DNA of 64,000 nucleotides. Origin: Plectosphaerella cucumerina (lineage: Eukaryota > Ascomycota > Sordariomycetes > Glomerellales > Plectosphaerellaceae). Numbering within the stretch: position 1 is the first letter of the stretch; every line of letters starts with the position of its first letter. The notes below the pieces were generated by a model. That model ran no database searches and was not told the DNA's origin. It saw nothing but the letters and a program-made list of their open reading frames with translations. Position numbers and translations under genes: made by a program. This document shows positions 1 to 11,348 of the stretch, piece by piece. The stretch covers positions 1,798,001 to 1,862,000 of the forward strand of contig JAGPXD010000001.1 of the NCBI GenBank assembly GCA_020746995.1, given 5' to 3'.

Positions 1-248
1 GCATACACATCCGCCGAGGCAGACAGACTCTGGGCAGCCGCCTCAGATCTCGCCAGCAGCCTCAGTAAACATATCTCTATGTGTCCGTACTGCTTTGGTA
101 CTAATATTCGATGATTCGGTACGCAAAGAGCGGGGGCACACGTCACTCATCCAGCTTCGTCTCCAGCTACCTAGACATCACAACATGAGCAGTATCTTAA
201 GACGTCCCTAGAGCAAAGGCCTTAAGCAACCGAGCATCGCTTCCAAGC

Positions 249-367
249 ACATACGACCATAGCCACCAGAGAACACGGGATCCCGTCCGCTCTCCCCTAG
301 TTAAACTGGTGAGCGCCGGATCAGTAGTTGGGTCGGTGACGACCAGCGAATCCCCGGTGTTGTATGT
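249..367 (+). rRNA. 5S ribosomal RNA gene (dispersed copy 1)
   Basis: A 119-nt stretch matches fungal 5S rRNA. It starts ACATACGACCATAG and ends in a complementary TTGTATGT, which closes helix I. The conserved internal blocks CCCGTCCGCTC, AGTAGTTGGGT and CAGCGAATCCCC are in the expected order and carry the internal Pol III control region. A run of seven T (367-373) follows immediately and acts as the Pol III terminator. In Pezizomycotina 5S genes are scattered singly rather than arrayed, and this fits. A second copy at 57489-57607 on the minus strand is identical over all 119 nt. The peptide that both loci appear to encode is only a shadow of the RNA. Confidence 0.95.
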
Positions 368-373
368 TTTTTT
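367..373 (+). terminator. Pol III T-run terminator of 5S copy 1
   Basis: Seven consecutive T residues lie directly at the 3' end of the 5S rRNA gene, the usual RNA polymerase III stop signal. Confidence 0.85.
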
Positions 374-2515
374 GCCCTTGGAAGCGTTGATATTCAGACC
401 GGAACCGTGTCTCCCAACGTCTGCTGGCGAACCATGCATGTCTCGGGCCCGTTCAGCCCCAGGTATGGTGGGAGGCAACTGCGAGGCTGGCAAGGCAAGT
501 GGTGACTCCTCAGGAGCTGTTGTGTTACCACACCTCGGCTGTTTCGAGCCCGGGTCGCACGTAGGCTCTTATGGGAACACGGGGAGTACAGGGTCGTCTG
601 GGAAAATCCCATCGTTCACATGGCAGAAGGTAAGGGTGAAGAGCTCCGGCGAGGCAGCCGCAAGGTGAGGCTGCTGGCAGACTGAGGCAGCTAATATCAG
701 ACACGGGCCATTCATTACCTCTCGGACTGTGGGTAGGTTAAAGGAGGTGTCTCGGTGACTAGAGCTGGGCATGAAAGGCAGCCTGGTGACAGGGGTCGGT
801 CTGGCTCGTTAAGTTGGTGAGACTTTGAAGGCCTCAATCTGTTGGCATTCTACCTCCCCAGCACACCTCTGGTAATGTGTGAGAATGAGGCAGTAGCTCC
901 CCACGGGCCTGCCCAAAGTCCTGGGACTCATGGCCCTTTTAGTCAGCGATGCTCCTGCCCCGTGCCTACATTACCTGTCCGACCTTCTTGAAGCCCCCCT
1001 GGACGGGCCCAGGGTAGCGCCTTCCAGGTCACCCAAGACCTGAAGATCTTCCCCTCCGCCCTGGATCCGTCTCTAAATGGTCGTCTGGGATCATCGCCGT
1101 CCATTTAGCGGGCAGACGAAACAACCTCATCCATCGACAGACCACTTCCCCATTCGTTTTTCCGCCGCACCGAGTCAGACGCCACTTGCACATGCAACCT
1201 GGAAGTCCAGTTCAACCTTGAAAGCTGCATTTGTCAAGGCAGCTTTGCTCAGGCCTCCTTTTCTCCTCCTTCTCCTCCCCGTGGCGCAGCGATCCAAGAC
1301 CAAACCGAGCCCCCCCGCCCTCCGCTCTCGTCACCTCAGCTCGCCCGAAGGAAGTCGCCGCGCCCCCGCCAGGCTTCAAGTCTAGCTCCTGGGCTGGCCC
1401 CCCCAAGACCCAAGAGGGGACCGCCCAGCTGCGCTGTGTGCCCGTGGCACGAGGCGCTCTTCAGAGACAACCCATGCCACCCTGAGAAGAGGGGGCCAAT
1501 GGGCTGACACAGAGCCGCCCCCATCTATCTCGCCCCAAGCTCTACGACGACGACGACGACTAATATACCTAGCTGAGGCGCCCAAGAGGACGTAGAACCT
1601 GTCGCGGGTTGAGTCGCTGACGCTGCCCACACCCCAGCAGGTCCCATGCTGGCTCCCTCACCGGGCTCCATTCGCTTCTTCATTCGTACGAGGGGCCATC
1701 AGGTCGACCAACCAACCCCAATCCGCCATCCTCCACAGAACATACAGCATACATCTACACTGGGGCACGCACACATCACATCACGTTCCCAGCCTCTCGT
1801 CTCCCCCCAAACGGCTTGTCAGCCGGGAGTGCTAAAGTACAGGTGCCACATTGTCATCGCACCTGGACCCCGTGGCCCTGCCCCTTCTCTCCGTCCGCTC
1901 CGTCTTGTGACCGGCGCCGATTGCAGCTCGTCACGGACCAACCGACAGACAGACACAAAGACAACCTCTCCCCGTCCACGACAACTTTGAGAGAGAGTCA
2001 GAGACAAACAGACAGACAGACGAGACCCGAACAGCTCGCGACAACAGGGCCCGCGGCCTGCAAGTCGACACCTCTTCGTAAGTTACGTGCTATGCTTGCA
2101 TTGCATTCATGCAGGCAGAGAGACAGACCAGCCATCAGCCCAACCATTCATCGCAGATGGCCGATGCGATGCGGCATGGGTGCATCCATCCACGCGCTCT
2201 CACCTTCCGATCGGGCTGCGAACACCCGCCGTCTTCGTCTCGACACATGGATGCCCAATCGCCCCCGACATGGCATCCATCCACACATCCATCCATCCAT
2301 ACGTACATGCACTGGTGCTGACCACCGCTCACAGCCATTCCACTTTGCCCTCGCCGCCCTCCCTCTCTGCGTGCGCTGCACTTCGCAGGGCGGACGATAT
2401 CGGCCTCCCCCCCGTCCTTCGACCCCCCGGCCGCCCAATCACCCCTCCCACCAGGCATGCCCTGGGGGCCTGACAGCGACCAACCCCTCTGTCCGAGTGA
2501 GGCTGCCCGACCCTA
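368..2515. other. Intergenic region and likely leader of the RBR ligase gene
   Basis: No supported protein gene. From about 1640 onward the + strand is rich in C, CA and CT, as is common in fungal promoters and 5' leaders, with small imperfect repeats of ACAG (about 2003-2022) and CCAT (about 2277-2300). The open frames here (for example 1816-2610) have arginine/proline/histidine-rich low-complexity translations and no family resemblance. Confidence 0.5.
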
Positions 2516-5500
2516 ATGGCCTACCCCGGCGTCGTCGTGCTGGACAGAGACTATGGCCACAGGCCTGGCAGCCATGCGCCCAGCTCATCCTCGCCCGCCC
2601 GTCCCCGTGATTGGCGCCCCGACGAACACAGCATGCATGATTCGCTGCCTCACCGGACGAGATCGCTCTCCCACCATGCTATACAGCTCGATCATCTCCG
2701 CCGTCGCCCCTCCGCCGCCGCCGTCCCTACTGCCCCGCGCCATGTTCCGTCCTCCTGGAGCGAGAGCGCGCCGTCCCCTTTCGCCTCCGTGACCATGCCG
2801 GTCATCACCAGGTCGTCTACCGCCCCGTATCGCCGGCCCGACGACTACCAGTACTCACGAGACGGTGCCGGCCGACAGGACCGGGTCCCTTACGCCGGAG
2901 CCTACGCCCACGTGCCCGCGCCGTCTTCTCACTCCCACTCCCACTCGCACCGACGGGACGGCGGCGGCGGCGATGGCGGCAGCTACCCTGCCGATGCCTC
3001 CTACCCGCCCGGCGCCCGGAGGGGCCATCGACGCCGCCAGGTGAGCCCGCTCTCTGCGCGCCACTACCGTTCGACCCCGGACACCACTCGTTCCTCGCGG
3101 ACCTCCGTGTGTGAGTCCGATGGCTTCTCCGCCATAACCGCCGATACCCAGGATGAGAGACAGAAGCTCCCTCCGGCGCCGGAGCTCGATCATGATGACG
3201 ATGAGGTTGACGAAGATGAAGATGATGACGAGGAAGAGGATGATGATGAGAGGCGCCATATCGGGCCCAAAGTCCTGCAACAAATTCGCCACAACTCACC
3301 CGACAGACGCGGGATGCGACGGATCACAATGCGGCGAGCGAATGATAGTGATCACCTCCGAGAGTCCTCTTCGTCCGAGGAAGAAAAGATGCCTGGCCCC
3401 CTCGTCCGCCGTTGGACCGACCACCGGCCCCCGCCCATGCCACATGACGCTCGGCACCATTCCCGTCACTCGTCACGACACCGATCCGAGCTTCTCGACT
3501 CGGGCAGTTCTGTGAGGGCCGGTCCGCCCCGGCGGAGCCAAAGCGCCGTGGACGAACCCCGCCAGGTCCGGACACTAGAAAGGTGTGACACGTTCATGAG
3601 CTCTTGTCACGAGCCCATCTATCCCCTGCGAGCTGTACTGATCCTCAACGCAGCAGGCTGTCGAGGAAACAACGGGATACCGAGGTTGTGTACGTCGATA
3701 TTCCGCGGCCGCCTCCTGTTCGGCGGTCGAGTACCACCGCGGGACCGCGTATCGACTCCCGAAGCCCTTCCTCGTCGAGACGGCGTTCCTCGCTTCTGGG
3801 AAGCCTCGTGAGCCCCAAGGCACCCGAAAGGAGCGAGAAACATGACAAGACCAGCAAGCAGTGAGTGAGCCCGCATTGCCCTGCATTCTGTCCTCCACTG
3901 ACCGTGATTGTGTCCCAAAGAGTACAGTGCATCATCTGCCTTGACGACTTTGCCAAGCTCGCGAAGCTCAAGTGTGGGCACCGCATGTGTAGTGGGTGTC
4001 TCAAGACCGTCTTCAAACGCTCCATCAAGGAGCCGCAGGAAATGCCGCCAAAGTGCTGCACGCAAGACATCCCGCTCAAGTTTGTCGACCCGCTCTTCAG
4101 CATAAGCTTCAAGAAGACCTGGAACCAAAAGCTGGTTGAGTTCTCGACCCGCAACCGCGTCTACTGCCCGTACAAGCGTTGCGGCGCCTGGATCAAGCCT
4201 GACAGCGTCTACCGCACCGACGACGGTCGCAAGTGCGCCAAATGCGGTGACTGCAAGATGAAGGTGTGCTGGTCGTGCAACGGCAAGTGGCACTCGTCCC
4301 GGAAGTGCCCTCGGGATGAGGAGACGAGCAGAATTCTGGAACAGGCCAAAGAGGCTGGCTGGCAGCGTTGCTACAAGTGCAGGGAGATGGTCGAGCTGAA
4401 GGAGGGGTGCAACCACATGACCTGGTGAGTGTTCCCTTACCCTCTTTCTTCGACTTACCAAGAGGAAACGTGCTGACCAGTGAACAGCCGATGTGGAGGG
4501 CAGTTTTGTATGATATGCGGCTCCAAGTGGAAGTCGTGCGAGTGCCCGTGGTTCAACTTTGAAACACCCGACGATGAGGATGACCCCGCGTTGCATACTC
4601 CATCGCGGCTGGAGAGGGCAGCTCTGGAGCGGCTGGACAGCAGGCTAGCATCGAGCAAGGGCGTGGCTCGGGGAACGTACGAATCGGGAGTGGTACCCAA
4701 CGCGGTACGGCAACGAGCTATGAGTTATGACGAGGAGATGGTTATGAGGAGACTACAGGAACGACAGGACGGAAACGCCTCGCGGCGACGACGACAGAAG
4801 GACGCCGAGGACGGCCACAGCAGCAACAGCCAACAGCATCAGCACTATCCCCACCAGCGCCGCCATCCCGACATGGGGGTGGAGGTGGAGGTGGAGGAAA
4901 ACGAGGAGAGGGACCATGACCGTGACGATTACGGCCGCTCAGCGCGGGCAGGTGGGCGGATCAACCTGGGCAGCGCGGCAGGACGCCACACAAGTGACGA
5001 CTACAGACGAGGACCACAGCACATCGTCATGCCACCATCACCACCACCGGCGGCAGCGGTGTCAGCACATATGCCGCCGCCGGTGTTCGACGCAGGACTG
5101 AGGGAACCGATGGCCGGCGACTATCTCGCCGACGTTGGTCGGGCGAGGGGTGCATACCGACAAGACTCTACCGAGAGACGACTGGCGGAACGGTTCTCGG
5201 AGGCCCGGGTGAGCCTCCGAGAGCGCGCTCCTGAGATGAGCGGCAACCCGATGGTGGGTTCTCCTCCGTCGGCGGCTGCGGCTGCGCTTGCACCTCCCGG
5301 ACCGCCGCTGCAGGGGCTCGGGCTGCACATGCCCCCGGGCTCGATGGCGGCGATGCACAGCCGTATGGGAGGGCCACCGCCGCTGCCGCCCATGCCTCCC
5401 ATGGGGGCCGATGTGGGATACGGTTTTGCCCCTCCGAGACTGATGCGGGCTGCCATGTCGGACCCGTCGGGCATGGTGACAGGGCGGGAGCCCCGGCGGG

Positions 5501-5658
5501 AGGATGCAACGAGGGGCGTCCGAAGGGAGGCACCTCGCGAGCCACGGCCGTCCATGATGGCTGGTCTTTCGGGACCTGGGAGTGGGATGAACCGGGTGCA
5601 CGAGTGGAGGAACCACGTCGAGCCAGGGGGTCCCCAGGGCGGCAGCTCTAGGAGTTAG
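2516..5658 (+). CDS. RBR (RING1-IBR-RING2) E3 ubiquitin ligase with long disordered tails
   Basis: Predicted exons are 2516-3582, 3654-3860, 3921-4424 and 4488-5658 (982 residues). The protein would take ubiquitin from an E2 onto its own cysteine and then pass it to a substrate. Residues about 1-425 are low-complexity (Arg/Ser/His, with an acidic run near 225-245). RING1 starts CIICLDDF and has CGHRMCSGC. The IBR follows (YCPYKRCGAWIK ... CWSCNGKWH). RING2 contains GCNHMTCRCGGQFC, and the Cys in GCNHM (about residue 588) is the expected catalytic cysteine. The C-terminal ~330 residues are Pro/Gly/Met-rich and disordered. The first acceptor is a tandem CAGCAG (3651-3656), so one residue may differ. 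The third intron splits a zinc-binding Cys codon of RING2. The substrate is unknown. The domain call is firm; the exact start is an inference. Confidence 0.88.
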
Positions 5659-7123
5659 AGGCCGTGTGTCTGAGTAGTATCGGGACTTGGGAGGCGTCTG
5701 GTGATTTGCCATATCTACGATTAGGGCCAACGAATGCATGTGACTATGATTTGATGCATTTGCCATATTGGTGAAGCAGCAAAGGCAGCGGGTGACGAAT
5801 GCGAGGTAACCAGCCGTTGTTGGGATCAGGGGTGGGCCGGAATGTTCATGGTCCCCGGAGTTGAGAGCATCGCGGAAGGTCCGGCGGGCAGCCAAAGAAT
5901 CCGAAGAGACGGGCGGCGGCGCAATAGCGGACACGCCAGCATTTCGAGCACGCAAGACTCACAGGCCTCCTGTTCGTGACTTCTGGTGGTACCGATGGCC
6001 TCTCCGGGACCGAGTGCGAGGTGAGCACGGAGGAGCTGTTTGGCATGGGCCCCGACTCACTTTTGGATGGATGACTCGGGCGACGAGGAGGCAACCGAAA
6101 TAGGGAATTTGATGATGTTTTCAGTGTGGATTCGTAACTCGCACACACTGGCAGGAAGTCATCAGTGGCTGTGCTGAACTGATGGTGCCGGGACGCTCGG
6201 AGTCGTCCTGTGTTGCTGGAGGGAGGGAGACTCGGAGGGTCGGGACGGGGGGCTCCAGTTGTGGTGACTTGGGGATGCCGAGCGGCCGGTTCAGTGTTTG
6301 GGGGCTCCACTCCCGACCGCTGGGACCAGCACCTGGCTTGCTAAAACATCAAGCAATCACAGCGCGTTAGCGTTCGGACTCCAGCGGGTCTGACATCACC
6401 CGGGCGTGAGAACAAGCAGCACCTCAGCTTCTGGTCGATGTGGTGCCCCGCCACACAACGCAGTCACCTGGCGGAGCGGGCCAATGGCGCGACGGGACGC
6501 CGATGGGACGTGGATCGTAATGCAGCCGCATCCAGGAAGGAAGGACGGACCCGCGGGCGGGAAGGAAGGCTCGTGCAGGGCAATGACGGTCGATGGAGGA
6601 GGAGCGCCAGGGTCGTGTGCCTGCTCTGTCCCGCACTTGCGCTTCGCTTCCATTTTCCAACCCGACGACAACGACACGAGGCGAACTGACACGACCGACC
6701 CTCAGCATTCCTCACACCTCCTAGACCGAGGCTGCGCATGACGGACCGCCCTCTCGTCGCATCGTTGGCTTCGTTTGGACAAGCCCCGGCCGCCGCCACT
6801 GGACATCTTCCACCGCCTTGACCGCCAGGCAGCATACATATCACGGTCGACGCCTGCCATAACCCAACAAACTACCTACCTATCTACCAACCTTTTCGAT
6901 CGACCGGCCGCACACCCCTATGCCACGACTCTCCGAGCAAGACCTCTACATCGGCCTTACTTAAACTCTCGCCTGCGACAACCCCGGGCACGACATGAGG
7001 TTGTCCGCGACCCCGATCCCATCATCCCACCGAGAGGACGACGCCGCCCCTGCCGCCACCCCACGATAGGCAGTCTTCAACACACCGAAAGTCCCTCCTC
7101 TTCCTTCTTCCCACACGCCCGCC
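5659..7123. other. Intergenic region between RBR ligase and DUF676 lipase genes
   Basis: Contains the 3' end of the ligase gene and the promoter and leader of the lipase gene. From about 6650 the sequence becomes C/A-rich on the + strand, as in a fungal 5' leader. No coding or RNA gene was recognised. Confidence 0.5.
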
Positions 7124-10100
7124 ATGCAGCTCATCCACCAGATCGGCAGCGTCAAGATTGGCGAGGTCGTCCGCTACACCGTCACATATACGCCCTCGCA
7201 GGACCGCATCCTCCCGTCCCCCGAGAAGCTGTACCTGCGCATCCGCAACACCTCGGCCATTGCCTTGCGCGCCGCCTTCGTTCACGGGCCCTACAACCTC
7301 TGCGTCGCCGCCTACCCCGCCTCCTATAACCCGAACCGCAAGTTCAACAACCCCCGCCGTTATGGCGTGCCCGAATTCGAGCCCATGGTCAAGGCCGGCG
7401 GATCCTGGCAGTGTGAGCTCGTTGTTCCTGAGCATATTCGCCAGTCTGCCGGCATCGGAGGTGGTGGTCAACACTTCGGCGGTGCTCCGTCCGACCCTGC
7501 CGGAGCGCCGGACGGCGAGACTCTGAGCGCCAGCTGGATCGTCGAGGTCTCTTCCCAGGTCATCTTCTCCACCTCTGCCGCCGTAGGCTACGAGATCGTC
7601 CTCGCCCGCGACGAGAAGAGTCTGAGCTTGAGCTCCGCACTGCCTGTCATAGGCGGCCAGGCCCAGGTGCCCCAGCCAGGCAAGGTTGGCGACCATCAGC
7701 ACGAGCCTGGCTACCGGGAGCCGGCCGGCGGACCCCTCTCCAAAGGAGTCTTCTCGCGCGCGATCCGCCTCAAGGTCGAGGATACAGCTACCCTCTGGAA
7801 CACCCCACGCCTACCCGGCTGGGAGCACAGCGTCAAGCAGGCGTCCGGTACTGGCAGTGATGGCAAGACGGAGAAGGTCCAGCTGGCTTCCAACCCGCCG
7901 CTTGAGGCGAAGGAGCAAAAGAGGCCGCAGAAGAAGGTTCACCTGGTCGTTCTGACGCACGGGCTGCATAGCAATCTCGGGGCCGACATGCTCTACCTCA
8001 AGGAGAGCATCGATGCCACCGTCAAGCAGGCCAAGGTCGACGCCAAGAAGCGCAGGGCCCAGGAGCGCGCGGACCGGAAGGCCAAGGAGGCCGCCGCTGC
8101 TTCTACTGCCGAGTCCTCCGTACCGAACGGAGACGGGGACGGAGAAGGATCCCCACCCGCGGACGGCAGCGCCGAGACTCCGGCCGCCGCAGACCCCTCT
8201 GTTGAATCCGAGCATTCCGATGACGATGAAGACGATGAGGAGGTCATCGTGCGTGGCTTCTCTGGCAACGCCACCCGCACCGAGAGAGGCATCAAGTTCC
8301 TTGGCAAGCGACTCGCGAGATATGTCCTCTCGACCTGCTACCCCGACCAGCCGTACCTACCCTCCATCAAGGGCGCCGCCGCCGACGGCCTGGCCGCTGC
8401 CGTCAAACACAACGAGGGCAAGCCGGTCCACAAGAACAGCTCCATCCATCGGGACGAGGTTGACACGCAACGCCCCTTCCGAATCACGAGCATCAGCTTC
8501 ATCGGCCACTCGTTGGGCGGCCTTGTCCAGACCTACGCCGTTGCGTACATCCAAAAGCACTCGCCTGAGTTCTTCGACCTCATCAAGCCCATCAATTTTG
8601 TGGCCATGGCAACGCCCTTCCTCGGCCTCAGCAACGAGAACCCGCTCTACGTCAAGTTTGCACTCGACTTTGGTCTTGTCGGCCGGACGGGTCAAGATCT
8701 GGGGCTCACGTGGCGGGCGCCCACCATCGCGAGAAGCGGCTGGGGTGCCATCGTCAGCAACCTCGGCGAGAGCGCCCATAAGCGCGTCGTCGGTGAGAGC
8801 CGGCCAGAGTCGAAGCCGCTGCTGCGTATCTTGCCGACAGGCCCGGCCCACACGGCCCTCAAGAAGTTCCGCAACAGGACCACGTACTCCAATGTCGTCA
8901 ACGATGGCATCGTGCCCCTCAGGACGAGCTGCCTGCTGTTCCTCGACTGGCAGGGCCTTGGTCGCGTCGAGAAGGCCCGGCGCGATGCCGGTCTGGTTGA
9001 GACGCTGGTGGGCGCCGGATGGGCCGAGTTGACGGGCGCCAACGTCACAGGGGCCAGGCGAGACCAGCGTCAGTTGCCAGAGGATGATGAAGACGAGGAT
9101 CACGACGGGGACGACGAGTCCGGCGTGGCGACGCCAAAACCGACAGATCCCGAGAACGCAGCTGAAGTGCCGCAGCCGTCGGAGAACGCCATCATCGATG
9201 ACGACAAGGTCAGCCTGCGGTCTGTGGGAACCCCATATGCAGAGAACGGCCACACGGCACCGCCGACGCCCAGCAGTGGTCCTTTCTCTGGTTTCTTCAA
9301 CCTCTTCAAGAGCAACGAGCCGCACCAGCCGCAACCGCAAACTCAACTGTCACCCAAGCAGAATAAGATCTACCGCCGTAGTCAGACGATCAAGCTCGAC
9401 GATGACGCTGCCACGGCTTCGTCCAGCTCCGTGGGCTCCAAGGTCACGACCGGGCAGGAGTTTGAAAATGAAACTGATGGCTTGAACGCGCCGCCCAGGA
9501 CGACCTTTTTCGAGTCGGCCCACGACCTGATCAACCCGACGTTGCCATCGACCGACTTCATCCTGGATCCATCAAAGCGGCCAAGGGCCATCTTCCACGA
9601 CCGAGTGTACCACCCGTCCGACATCCCTCCGCCCCCACTGAAGAAGAGGTCGACCGGCTCGGCATCGGGCACGCTGTCCCTGCGGCGGAGGAATACCAAT
9701 GCCTCTACGGCTACGACGGCTACCAACGCGAGCTCTAACACTGATGCCAAGGATCATACCAACGACACGGCTGCTTCCTCGCCGTTCCCTAGCCAGGACG
9801 TTGATCGCCAGGACTCGACCCTCTCGACCAGGGACTATGACGACACGCCGAACACGAATCCCGGCAAGGCAGCGGACGAAGAGATTGACGGTTCGCAGAT
9901 GCGCGTTGAGGAGAAGATCGCGCGAGCGTACCATCGTGGTATCGCTTGGCGCAAGGTACTCGTCAAGGTTGAGCCGGACGCTCACAACAACATTATCGTT
10001 CGGCGTATGTTCGCCAACGCCTTCGGATGGCCCGTCGTCAAGCACATGGTCGATGCCCACTTCTCCGACGCCGCCACGGCGCGCACCCGTGTCGACGAAG

Positions 10101-10813
10101 AGGGTAACGAGGAACGTGCCTTGGACATCAGTCAGCCGCCGGACAAGTACGGCGGTGAGATCAAGTTCAAGAAGGGCGAGGCGAGTGGCAGAGAGTCTCA
10201 CAAGGAGACAACAGCGCAACGCGGGGCGCGTAAGGAGCAGGCCGAGCAGAAGAAGGACGCTGTTAACGGCCTCAGGGTGGACACGAGCAGGTCGGACAGT
10301 CTCACGCGCGAGGCCGAGGATAAGGTCTCCGACCTTCCCCACGTGGACAGCTCTCCCGCGAGGGCGGGCAGCAGTGGCAGCGGCTCCAGCCCATCGCGGG
10401 CGCGTCCGGCGCCTAGGCAGCAGGTCTTCCGTCACGACTCGATGACCTGGAGCGACGGGGACTGGATCGATACGGACGACGATGACCACAGTGACAACGG
10501 GACAAAGAGCCCCCGCTTCCCGTCGTCGCCGTCGCAGCCGGGATTCCCAGCCTCGGCGATGCTGTCACCCTCGTCCGCGGCTGGCCCATCTGGCGGCAGC
10601 GGCGGCGGCGGCAGTGGCGGGTGGAACTGGACGGAAAAGATTGTTGGGCGCAGCTCATCCAAGCGGGCGACCGCAAGGGAGGGGAGCGGCGTGTCGAGCA
10701 TTTCGACGACGTCGTCAGCGGACCGTGGTGGCGAAACGCAGCAGCCTCAGACGCCGACAACGCCGACACTGACGGTTGGCAGGCCGCGGAACGATAGCCT
10801 TGGAGTCGACTAG
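7124..10813 (+). CDS. ROG1-like DUF676 serine lipase/esterase
   Basis: An unbroken frame of 1229 residues, with ATG 7124 followed at once by conserved family sequence. The N-terminal ~200 residues form the conserved region that precedes the hydrolase in fungal Rog1-type proteins. The alpha/beta hydrolase begins at VVLTHGLHSN (His279-Gly). The nucleophile elbow GHSLGG places the catalytic Ser near 463. YSNVVNDGIVP supplies the likely acid (Asp594), and GWPVVKHM may supply the histidine (His974). Yeast Rog1 is a monoacylglycerol lipase, so a neutral-lipid role is plausible but not shown. Two charged, low-complexity inserts (about 300-385 and 640-930) and a Ser/Gly-rich tail make it longer than yeast Rog1. 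No transmembrane segment was seen. It converges with the eIF3g gene on the opposite strand. Confidence 0.85.
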   Translation: MQLIHQIGSVKIGEVVRYTVTYTPSQDRILPSPEKLYLRIRNTSAIALRAAFVHGPYNLCVAAYPASYNPNRKFNNPRRYGVPEFEPMVKAGGSWQCELVVPEHIRQSAGIGGGGQHFGGAPSDPAGAPDGETLSASWIVEVSSQVIFSTSAAVGYEIVLARDEKSLSLSSALPVIGGQAQVPQPGKVGDHQHEPGYREPAGGPLSKGVFSRAIRLKVEDTATLWNTPRLPGWEHSVKQASGTGSDGKTEKVQLASNPPLEAKEQKRPQKKVHLVVLTHGLHSNLGADMLYLKESIDATVKQAKVDAKKRRAQERADRKAKEAAAASTAESSVPNGDGDGEGSPPADGSAETPAAADPSVESEHSDDDEDDEEVIVRGFSGNATRTERGIKFLGKRLARYVLSTCYPDQPYLPSIKGAAADGLAAAVKHNEGKPVHKNSSIHRDEVDTQRPFRITSISFIGHSLGGLVQTYAVAYIQKHSPEFFDLIKPINFVAMATPFLGLSNENPLYVKFALDFGLVGRTGQDLGLTWRAPTIARSGWGAIVSNLGESAHKRVVGESRPESKPLLRILPTGPAHTALKKFRNRTTYSNVVNDGIVPLRTSCLLFLDWQGLGRVEKARRDAGLVETLVGAGWAELTGANVTGARRDQRQLPEDDEDEDHDGDDESGVATPKPTDPENAAEVPQPSENAIIDDDKVSLRSVGTPYAENGHTAPPTPSSGPFSGFFNLFKSNEPHQPQPQTQLSPKQNKIYRRSQTIKLDDDAATASSSSVGSKVTTGQEFENETDGLNAPPRTTFFESAHDLINPTLPSTDFILDPSKRPRAIFHDRVYHPSDIPPPPLKKRSTGSASGTLSLRRRNTNASTATTATNASSNTDAKDHTNDTAASSPFPSQDVDRQDSTLSTRDYDDTPNTNPGKAADEEIDGSQMRVEEKIARAYHRGIAWRKVLVKVEPDAHNNIIVRRMFANAFGWPVVKHMVDAHFSDAATARTRVDEEGNEERALDISQPPDKYGGEIKFKKGEASGRESHKETTAQRGARKEQAEQKKDAVNGLRVDTSRSDSLTREAEDKVSDLPHVDSSPARAGSSGSGSSPSRARPAPRQQVFRHDSMTWSDGDWIDTDDDDHSDNGTKSPRFPSSPSQPGFPASAMLSPSSAAGPSGGSGGGGSGGWNWTEKIVGRSSSKRATAREGSGVSSISTTSSADRGGETQQPQTPTTPTLTVGRPRNDSLGVD

Positions 10814-11348
10814 CCTAGCACGAGGATGTTCCATTTCTATACACATGGGCAGCGAGGGGCGCATTTGCCGGCGTTCGGTCGGATGATATTCTTGTTTCTA
10901 GATGGGAAAGAGGCAACACTTCAGTCATTACTGGCGCCAACGGCGCGAATATACTTCTTGGTTTAATCTCAGGGAGCAGAGAGCACATGAGCAGGGTCAC
11001 GTTGGGGTTGATGTGAAATATCTTCGTATTTTCCCATACCAGACTCCCTGGCGATGCCAAATACCTTGCTCTCCAGTCATCGTCAACGCGCATCCCGTCA
11101 TCATGCCGAACCATCTGGTCGGGGACGTTCACTGCCGCTCTCTCGCCCACGAGCGCATCATGCATCGTCGTGAGAATTCCTGTTGCTCCCCGCGTCCGGG
11201 CCCCCGCCGTCCAGGGAGGGGCCGGGACGCACACAAAGGGGGGGAGGGTTCTGCGTCCTCGGGAAAAGGTTGTTTGTACATTTTCCGGCGGCGTTTCCTT
11301 TCTCCTTTCTTTCGTCCCCAAGTCTCCGTCTCCCGTCTCCGTCTCCGT
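10814..11348. other. Convergent intergenic region (3' ends of lipase and eIF3g genes)
   Basis: Holds the two 3' untranslated regions of a tail-to-tail gene pair. A CT/GT-rich tract near 11290-11350 lies just after the eIF3g stop codon. No gene was recognised. Confidence 0.5.

Noticed and set aside
197..493. Protein-like frame sharing a 40-plus-residue stretch with another at 57375-57659
   Set aside because: The shared stretch is the translation of the identical 5S rRNA genes, not a protein or a transposon.
1816..2610. 264-residue plus-strand frame before the RBR ligase
   Set aside because: Lies in a C-rich leader with simple repeats and overlaps the ligase start in another frame.
8357..10489. 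Long minus-strand frames (329 and 305 residues) within the DUF676 gene
   Set aside because: Antisense shadows of a GC-rich coding region; the plus strand carries the conserved lipase motifs.
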